Shown piece by piece: positions 1 to 4,015 of a stretch of 6,189 nt of DNA. Source of the stretch: an uncultured Candidatus Melainabacteria bacterium (GTDB lineage Bacteria; Cyanobacteriota; Vampirovibrionia; Gastranaerophilales; Gastranaerophilaceae). Under the pieces are notes generated by a model that did no database searches, had not been told where the DNA came from, and worked only from the letters and a program-made list of their open reading frames with translations. The stretch covers positions 1 through 6,189 of the forward strand of contig CAKVLL010000051.1 in assembly GCA_934757255.1 (NCBI GenBank). Direction: 5' to 3'. Position numbers and translations under genes: made by a program. Within the stretch, counting starts at the first letter, position 1; every line of letters starts with the position of its first letter.

Positions 1-317
1 GCAATTGCAGTCTGAACACGACATTCAACGCCAATTTTTTTCAAAGCACATTGTAAAGCAACAGCATTCATGACAGTTGCAAGCATTCCCACATAATCAC
101 CGGAAGCTTGATCCATACCAAGTTTCGCGCTATTTTTCATTCCTCTAAAGATATTACCGCCACCGACAACAACAGCCACTTCCACACCTTTGTCATAAAT
201 TGATTTGATTTCGTTAGCAATCATTTCAACAGGCTCATAGTCAATGCCAAATTGTTGTTTTCCAAGCAGTGCTTCACCGCTAATCTTTAATAACACACGT
301 TTATATTTTGTACCCAT
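1..317 (-). CDS. pyrH: UMP kinase (uridylate kinase), N-terminal 105 codons, cut by left edge
   Basis: PyrH phosphorylates UMP to UDP with ATP in the cytoplasm, an essential step of pyrimidine nucleotide synthesis; the bacterial enzyme is a hexamer of the amino-acid-kinase fold, unrelated to eukaryotic UMP/CMP kinase. The visible part starts MGTKYKRVLLKISGEAL, with the phosphate-binding K11 and SGE motif. It continues with the VGGGNIFRG loop (residues 51-59) and the GDYVGMLATVMNA block (73-85), whose D74 matches the UMP-contacting Asp of the E. coli enzyme. The family is about 240 residues long, so roughly 135 residues lie beyond position 1. The ATG (317-315) is preceded by AGAGAGG (330-324), a good ribosome binding site 6 bases upstream. 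In many bacteria pyrH follows tsf. Here it is the first gene after a divergent intergenic region, so it has its own promoter. The identification is secure from the motifs. Confidence 0.97.
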   Translation of the reverse strand, partial: MGTKYKRVLLKISGEALLGKQQFGIDYEPVEMIANEIKSIYDKGVEVAVVVGGGNIFRGMKNSAKLGMDQASGDYVGMLATVMNAVALQCALKKIGVECRVQTAI

Positions 318-337
318 TAGTTACCTCTCTTTAGTTT

Positions 338-366
338 ATACTAGATGAAAAGTGTGGATTTGTAAA
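338..366 (-). promoter_or_regulatory. Probable sigma-70-type promoter of pyrH
   Basis: Read on the minus strand, TTTACA (366-361) is followed after exactly 17 bases by TAGTAT (343-338). A second AT-rich register, TATAAA (340-335), overlaps it. The predicted start of transcription is near 331, which gives a very short leader of about 14 bases starting essentially at the ribosome binding site. The spacing and hexamers are good, but this is a by-eye match without start-site data. Confidence 0.5.
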
Positions 367-381
367 GAGGAATTCAACAAT

Positions 382-393
382 AAACAATTGTTT
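382..393. promoter_or_regulatory. 12-bp perfect palindrome, possible operator (copy 1)
   Basis: AAACAATTGTTT is a perfect inverted repeat in the divergent pyrH-cupin intergenic region. It lies upstream of both proposed promoters, about 55 bases from each predicted transcription start. The 11 bases TAAACAATTGT (381-391) recur exactly at 974-984, upstream of the metallophosphatase gene. A dimeric regulator site is a reasonable guess. An AT-rich chance palindrome is the alternative. Confidence 0.35.
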
Positions 394-402
394 TAAATTT
401 AG

Positions 403-432
403 TTAAAAGTAAAGGATTGAAAGAATTATAAC
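403..432 (+). promoter_or_regulatory. Weak candidate promoter for the cupin gene
   Basis: TTAAAA (403-408) and TATAAC (427-432) are separated by 18 bases and would give a leader of about 120 bases containing the C7A7 tract. A competing -10, CATAAT (491-496), lies nearer the gene but has no recognisable -35 at the right spacing; the A-run of the C7A7 tract falls there. Which one is used cannot be settled by eye. Confidence 0.25.
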
Positions 433-455
433 ATTATTTGTTATCAATTTTACAT

Positions 456-469
456 CCCCCCCAAAAAAA
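456..469. repeat. C7-A7 homopolymer junction in the leader/promoter region of the cupin gene
   Basis: Seven C (456-462) directly followed by seven A (463-469) sit in an otherwise AT-rich, non-coding stretch about 93-106 bases before the cupin start codon. G/C homopolymers of this length are uncommon in DNA of this composition and can slip during replication. The tract could therefore be a length-variable spacer between an upstream site and the -10-like CATAAT (491-496). No open reading frame crosses it. The rest of 318-561 holds no gene I can support. Confidence 0.6.
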
Positions 470-547
470 TAAACTTTTTCCTCCATTAAGCATAATACAT
501 CTGTCGAATGTAATTAGTTCCATTTTCAAATTTAATTTTATTAAAAG

Positions 548-554
548 AAAGGAG
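548..554 (+). promoter_or_regulatory. Strong ribosome binding site of the cupin gene
   Basis: AAAGGAG lies 7 bases before the ATG at 562 and fixes that start. It suggests efficient translation despite the weak promoter candidates. Confidence 0.8.
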
Positions 555-561
555 ATTTGTT

Positions 562-867
562 ATGTTTTATGACATTATTAAAGCAAAAGACATTATTAAT
601 TTAGAAGGTGGGAAATTTGAAAGAAAAACTTTATTAGAACACGATGATAGTAGCTTAAACATAATTGCTATTAAAAAAAACGAAATAATTGATACACACA
701 CTTCATTTGCAGATTCCGCCGTTTACATAATTGATGGCGAAATTGAACTTCATTTTGATGCTGAAAAATTTAAGCTTGAAAAAGGCGAGATGCTAATGTT
801 TAAAAAAGATAAAGAACATAAGGTTTTAGCATTAAAAGATAGTAAATTTCTTTTAATTAAAATCTAA
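562..867 (+). CDS. Small single-domain cupin protein (101 aa)
   Basis: This is a complete cytoplasmic protein of 101 residues made of one cupin beta-barrel. The core reads IIDTHTSFADSAVYIIDGEI (42-61), the place of cupin motif 1, then a KLEKGEMLMF strand pair (71-80) and KDKEHKVLAL (82-91) for motif 2. Of the usual metal ligands, H46 and H86 are present. The second motif-1 His is Ser48 and the Glu position holds Asp/Ser (D51, S52), while the Pro usually found before the motif-2 His is missing. Known small cupins of this shape in anaerobes carry a comparable H-x5-A-Y-x-L-x-G pattern, so it fits that subgroup, whose function is not established; binding of a metal or small ligand is only a guess. 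There is no signal peptide. A hand count over 601-840 gives 69 G/C of 240 (about 29%), lower than stretches of gyrB. It is monocistronic: own ribosome binding site, then a terminator 15 bases after the stop. Confidence 0.85.
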   Translation: MFYDIIKAKDIINLEGGKFERKTLLEHDDSSLNIIAIKKNEIIDTHTSFADSAVYIIDGEIELHFDAEKFKLEKGEMLMFKKDKEHKVLALKDSKFLLIKI

Positions 868-881
868 TTTTTAATTAAATC

Positions 882-913
882 AAAAGGGTGTTTATATTTT
901 AAACATCCTTTTT
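882..913 (+). terminator. Intrinsic terminator of the cupin gene
   Basis: A 13-bp stem pairs 882-894 (AAAAGGGTGTTTA) with 900-912 (TAAACATCCTTTT). It has one G-T pair (888/906) and a 5-base loop, and ends in a run of five T (909-913). The A-run on the 5' side mirrors the T-run, so it could act in both directions, but no minus-strand gene ends here. It separates the cupin gene from the metallophosphatase. Confidence 0.88.
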
Positions 914-973
914 AGTACATTTATTTTATTTAAAAATCAAAATTTAAATAACTCGTATTTTGAATTTAATTTG

Positions 974-984
974 TAAACAATTGT
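974..984. promoter_or_regulatory. Second copy of the TAAACAATTGT element, possible operator
   Basis: TAAACAATTGT here repeats exactly the sequence at 381-391. It sits in overlapping small inverted repeats (TTGT-AA-ACAA at 971-980 and ACAATTGT at 977-984). It overlaps a candidate -35 TTGTAA (971-976) that lies 16 bases from a poor -10, TAGAAA (993-998). If that is the promoter, a protein bound here would block it. The remainder of 914-1055 is AT-rich and holds no gene or clear hairpin. Confidence 0.3.
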
Positions 985-1044
985 AACTTTTTTAGAAAAA
1001 CTAGCAAAAAAATTTTTCACCGAACTTCATGCTAATAAAGAAGT

Positions 1045-1053
1045 AGAAGGTGA
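1045..1053 (+). promoter_or_regulatory. Ribosome binding site deciding the start of the metallophosphatase gene
   Basis: AGAAGGTGA pairs well with the 3' end of 16S rRNA through AGGTGA, and lies just ahead of the ATG at 1056. The alternative start GTG at 1050 is inside this site and has only a weak AAAGAAG upstream. An in-frame TAG at 1044-1046 rules out anything earlier. ATG 1056 is therefore preferred. Confidence 0.65.
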
Positions 1054-1055
1054 AG

Positions 1056-2645
1056 ATGGACATAAGAATTTTAAACTTTAATATCCCTAAAATCAATTTT
1101 AAACAGGGAGAAAATACACAAAATGTAACTAAGCCAACAAGCTCAAAATTAGAAAAAAGTCCTGAAAATGACAAGTTTGAGATGTCTGTTGGCTACGTAA
1201 ATGACGAGCACGGTCAAACCAACAATATGATGAGAATTTTATCCGGCTTGAAAGGTGATTTGAGAGTTTCTGCCGGTGATAATGATATTGGAGATGAAAA
1301 AAATAAAGCAATTCACAGAGCAACAATGAAATTTATGAACATTGCAAATATTACCGCAACAGCTTTAGGAAACCATGAACTTGATACTACACAATCAGAT
1401 TTGATGGACTCACTAGAAGATTATAACGGTGATGTATTAGCAGTAAACATGAATCAAGAAGATATCGAAAACGAAGATGAGAACGATGTAAAAGAACTAG
1501 GCAGAGCTCCACTTGCAAAATCTTTAAAAAATTCGAAAATTGTCGAAGTTAAAGGTGAAAAAGTCGGACTTGTAGGCGCTTCTCCAATTGATATGTTTGA
1601 TAGACTTACACACCCAAACTATCATACTGATTGCAGCATAGATGCTCTCGAAGACACAATTGAAGACATTCAAGAAGAAGTTAGCAAACTCAAAGAACAA
1701 GGCATAAATAAGATTTTCTTACTTTCACATTTAGGTCACCAAAAAGACCAAATTGTAGCACAAAACACCAAAGATATTGACGTTATTATCGGTGGTCATA
1801 CTCACGAATTAGTAAAAGACATCAAAGAAGGCGAAAACCTGTTCTACAACGAAGATGGCGAACCAGTTGTTCTAACCGAAGCCGGACGCGATGGCGCTTA
1901 TTTTGGAAAACTCGATTTAACTTTTGATAAAGACGGTGTAATTACAAAAGCCCAAAACAACTTGGGCGAAACCAGATTATTCCACAAAAACATGATTAAC
2001 CAATATATATTTGATGAAATTTTGGGTAAACCTGAAAAAGTCGGCTTTATCCAACAAGCGCCACCACCGCCAACAACATTAATAGAAGAAAATCCGCATG
2101 CCAACTTTGTTTGCGACGCAATGAAGGAAGAAATGGGCGCAGATATCGGCATTTGGAATAATAGTGGCATAAGAAACTTCTTCCATGAAGGTGTAATTGA
2201 TTCTCGTGACATCAAAGATATAGCCCCATTTTTCGACAGAATGTCATTGGCAGAAGTTTCTGAAAAAACTCTCGTAGATATGTTCAAAGCAACTATAAAA
2301 ACAACCTATAATAGCCACGGTAACAAACCTGGGTTAATTGCAGTTTCCGGTTTAAATTATACAGTTAGCCCTAAAAAGGGTGAACTTACAGCAATGAATT
2401 TTGTTGATAAAAATAGCAAAGAAATACCTATAGATATAAATAATCCTAGTCCTGATAAGATGTACAAAGTCGCAACTGACGAATTTATGATGTCAGCAGG
2501 TGCTGATTATGCAGTACTTGCGCCACATGACAAGTGTATCGAAATCAGACCTTATGACAAGGATGTTTTGACTTGTGAATACATCAAGCATTTAGACCAC
2601 CCAATTGATATTAATCAAACCGGCAGAATTAAATTTGAAGATTAG
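1056..2645 (+). CDS. UshA/YunD-type metallophosphatase (5'-nucleotidase family), no signal peptide
   Basis: This 529-residue protein belongs to the family of 5'-nucleotidases, 2',3'-cyclic phosphodiesterases and related esterases. Members release phosphate from nucleotides or similar esters with a two-metal centre. All metal motifs are visible: NDEHG (49-53, D50 and H52), GD (74-75), GNHE (105-108), SHLGH (224-228) and GGHTH (247-251). From about residue 325 follows the substrate-binding C-terminal domain, with NNSGIR (368-373) in place of the usual NGGGIR and ATDEFMMSAGADY near 474-486. A short proline run, P336-P339, lies at the domain junction. Most family members are periplasmic or wall-anchored, with a signal peptide. 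This one instead has about 43 polar residues, beginning MDIRILNFNIPKINFKQG, with no hydrophobic segment. It resembles the cytosolic YunD type, unless the lead is an unrecognised targeting signal. The substrate cannot be read from sequence. It appears monocistronic, and I see no clear terminator after it. Confidence 0.92.
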   Translation: MDIRILNFNIPKINFKQGENTQNVTKPTSSKLEKSPENDKFEMSVGYVNDEHGQTNNMMRILSGLKGDLRVSAGDNDIGDEKNKAIHRATMKFMNIANITATALGNHELDTTQSDLMDSLEDYNGDVLAVNMNQEDIENEDENDVKELGRAPLAKSLKNSKIVEVKGEKVGLVGASPIDMFDRLTHPNYHTDCSIDALEDTIEDIQEEVSKLKEQGINKIFLLSHLGHQKDQIVAQNTKDIDVIIGGHTHELVKDIKEGENLFYNEDGEPVVLTEAGRDGAYFGKLDLTFDKDGVITKAQNNLGETRLFHKNMINQYIFDEILGKPEKVGFIQQAPPPPTTLIEENPHANFVCDAMKEEMGADIGIWNNSGIRNFFHEGVIDSRDIKDIAPFFDRMSLAEVSEKTLVDMFKATIKTTYNSHGNKPGLIAVSGLNYTVSPKKGELTAMNFVDKNSKEIPIDINNPSPDKMYKVATDEFMMSAGADYAVLAPHDKCIEIRPYDKDVLTCEYIKHLDHPIDINQTGRIKFED

Positions 2646-2670
2646 ATTTCATAAGTTCTAAGCCATATAT

Positions 2671-2700
2671 TTGTGCAACTTTTTGTTTTTACGCTATAAT
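2671..2700 (+). promoter_or_regulatory. Probable promoter of the CoA-activase-like gene
   Basis: A perfect -10 TATAAT (2695-2700) is preceded after 18 bases by a weak -35, TTGTGC (2671-2676). Transcription would start near 2707 and give a leader of about 21 bases that begins just before the ribosome binding site AGGAG (2714-2718). This makes the downstream gene a separate unit from the metallophosphatase 82 bases upstream. Confidence 0.55.
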
Positions 2701-2727
2701 TGTTTTATTAAACAGGAGTAAAAACAA

Positions 2728-3855
2728 ATGGCAAAGGGAAAAAAAATAAAAGTTGCGTTTCCGCACATGGGAACAATTTCAATAGCTTGGGCAGCAGGAC
2801 TTAAGAAAATCGGAGTAGAACCTTATGTTCCGCCATATACAAGTAAAAAAACTTTGTCATACGGAACTAAAAACTCTCCGGAAGCAATTTGCCTACCATA
2901 TAAATTAATCTTAGGCAACTTCATTGAAGCGATTGAAGGCGGTGCTGATTATGTTGCAATGATTACATCACCTGGGATTTGCAGACTTGGCGAATACGGA
3001 AACAATATTCAAAATACATTAAAAGATTTAGGCTACAAAGCTAATTATATTGAACTATCTTTGTATGATGGAATAAAAGGATTGTATAATTTCTTAAAAG
3101 AAATTTCCGGTAAGAATGACCCAATTCTTATTATGCGTGCAATCAATATAACAATCAGAAAAATTTTCGCAATTGATGATTTAGATAGAGCGTTAGCATA
3201 TTACAGAGCAAGAGAGGTTAAGTTTGGTGAAGCTGAAAAACATTACAAAAAAGCTTTAAAAATGATTGATAAAGTTGATTCAACTCTTGATTTAAAACAT
3301 GTTTACCATGAAGCTTTAAAAGAAATTGAAAAGACTGAAATTGACCCAAATAGAGAAGTTCTACATGTTGATTTAACCGGTGAAATATTCTTAGTTAACG
3401 ACGAATTTTCTAACCAAAATATTGAAAGAGAACTTGGCAGAATGGGCGTAGAAACAAGAAGAAGCTTAACCGTTGGTAGTTTCTTGAAAGACGCGATTAT
3501 TCCAAAAGCATTCAGACCACCTGAAACTCACTTGCAAAGAGCTGAAAGAATGGCAAAACCATATTTAATGAGAGATATCGGGGGTGACGCTTTAGAATGT
3601 GTTTCGGACGTTGTTTTTGCCGATGTTCATGGGAAAGATGGTATTATCCATATTTCACCATTCACTTGTATGCCGGAAATTATGTCACAAAATATTTTCC
3701 CAACAATGAGAAGTGAACATGAAATACCTATTTTAACTCTGATTATGGATGAACAAACAGGTAAAGCCGGTTACATAACCAGACTGGAAGCGTTTGTTGA
3801 TTTAATGAGAAGAAAAAAACGCGCGAAATTGGCAAAAAATAAAACAAGAATTTAA
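2728..3855 (+). CDS. CoA-activase-related protein (DUF2229 / 2-hydroxyacyl-CoA dehydratase-like)
   Basis: This complete 375-residue cytoplasmic protein is related to the DUF2229 'CoA enzyme activase' group and to the D-component of 2-hydroxyglutaryl-CoA dehydratase. Recognisable landmarks are the opening KVAFPHMG strand (8-15), PEAICLPYKLILGNFIEA (51-68), SPGICRLGEYG (81-91), HISPFTCMPE (308-317) and the closing DEQTGKAGYITRLEAFVDLM (341-360). C55, C85 and C314 lie in the conserved blocks and are the likely iron-sulfur ligands; C291 is a fourth cysteine. Members are about 360-380 residues when separate, and also occur fused behind an ASKHA-type ATPase activase. Here no activase ATPase or dehydratase subunit is adjacent. 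The family is generally linked to anaerobic radical dehydration chemistry, but the precise reaction of stand-alone members is not known, so no substrate is proposed. AGGAG (2714-2718) lies 9 bases before the ATG. The tail (361-375) is very basic. Confidence 0.87.
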   Translation: MAKGKKIKVAFPHMGTISIAWAAGLKKIGVEPYVPPYTSKKTLSYGTKNSPEAICLPYKLILGNFIEAIEGGADYVAMITSPGICRLGEYGNNIQNTLKDLGYKANYIELSLYDGIKGLYNFLKEISGKNDPILIMRAINITIRKIFAIDDLDRALAYYRAREVKFGEAEKHYKKALKMIDKVDSTLDLKHVYHEALKEIEKTEIDPNREVLHVDLTGEIFLVNDEFSNQNIERELGRMGVETRRSLTVGSFLKDAIIPKAFRPPETHLQRAERMAKPYLMRDIGGDALECVSDVVFADVHGKDGIIHISPFTCMPEIMSQNIFPTMRSEHEIPILTLIMDEQTGKAGYITRLEAFVDLMRRKKRAKLAKNKTRI

Positions 3856-3913
3856 TTTTGCCATAAAAATAAGTAATATATCATGCAATTTAAAGCTTTT
3901 GACATCTATAAAA

Positions 3914-3941
3914 TTTGTTATTTTGCTTTTTGTGATATAAT
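3914..3941 (+). promoter_or_regulatory. Probable gyrB promoter with extended -10
   Basis: TGATATAAT (3933-3941) combines a perfect TATAAT with the upstream TG of an extended -10. The matching -35, TTTGTT (3914-3919, 16-base spacer), is weak, as is common when the -10 is extended. Transcription would begin near 3948, leaving a leader of about 68 bases. No convincing terminator for the preceding gene is visible between 3856 and 3930, so read-through from it is possible. Confidence 0.55.
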
Positions 3942-3954
3942 TATTTTAGGTAGA

Positions 3955-3998
3955 GTGCGCTCAATTTAACCGCACAAAAACAGCTAAAAAGAGCTTTT
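3955..3998 (+). promoter_or_regulatory. Two small hairpins in the gyrB leader
   Basis: The first hairpin pairs GTGCG (3955-3959) with CGCAC (3971-3975) across an 11-base loop; it is GC-rich in a very AT-rich leader. The second pairs AGCT (3982-3985) with AGCT (3992-3995) across a 6-base loop and runs into TTTTATTTAT (3995-4004), which looks like a weak terminator. The stems are only 5 and 4 bp. They may affect gyrB expression, or mean nothing. Confidence 0.25.
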
Positions 3999-4004
3999 AT
4001 TTAT

Positions 4005-4011
4005 AAGGGGG
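4005..4011 (+). promoter_or_regulatory. Ribosome binding site of gyrB (G-run variant)
   Basis: AAGGGGG differs by one base from AAGGAGG and ends 4 bases before the ATG at 4016. The start it supports gives the usual GyrB opening, with the YDASNI segment at residues 5-10. Confidence 0.7.
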
Positions 4012-4015
4012 ATTA

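Noticed and set aside
435..493. Short minus-strand frame starting with ATG at 493 and reading through the homopolymer tract
   Set aside because: It has only 19 codons, no ribosome binding site before its ATG, and low-complexity sequence.
851..879. Direct repeat TTTTAATTAAA (851-861 and 869-879) flanking the cupin stop codon, resembling a target-site duplication
   Set aside because: It is a pure A/T 11-mer in very AT-rich DNA, with only 7 bases between the copies and no mobile element between them.
995..1018. GAAAAA ... TTTTTC inverted repeat as a possible terminator or operator
   Set aside because: The stem is almost all A-T with a 12-base loop and would be unstable; it lies upstream of a gene rather than after one.
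1029..1046. Five-codon open frame (ATG to TAG) just before the metallophosphatase start, possible leader peptide
   Set aside because: It has no ribosome binding site and no regulatory codon pattern; it is useful only as the in-frame stop that limits the downstream start choice.
1129..1326. 65-codon minus-strand open frame
   Set aside because: It lies wholly inside the metallophosphatase gene, over its NDEHG and GD motif region; it has no ribosome binding site and no recognisable protein pattern.
1898..2287. 129-codon minus-strand open frame
   Set aside because: It is antisense to the C-terminal domain of the metallophosphatase, whose frame carries clear family motifs; the antisense product is not recognisable.
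3899..3904. Perfect TTGACA, a possible gyrB -35
   Set aside because: It lies 31 bases from TATAAT (3936-3941), far too distant, and no acceptable -10 occurs 16-18 bases after it.
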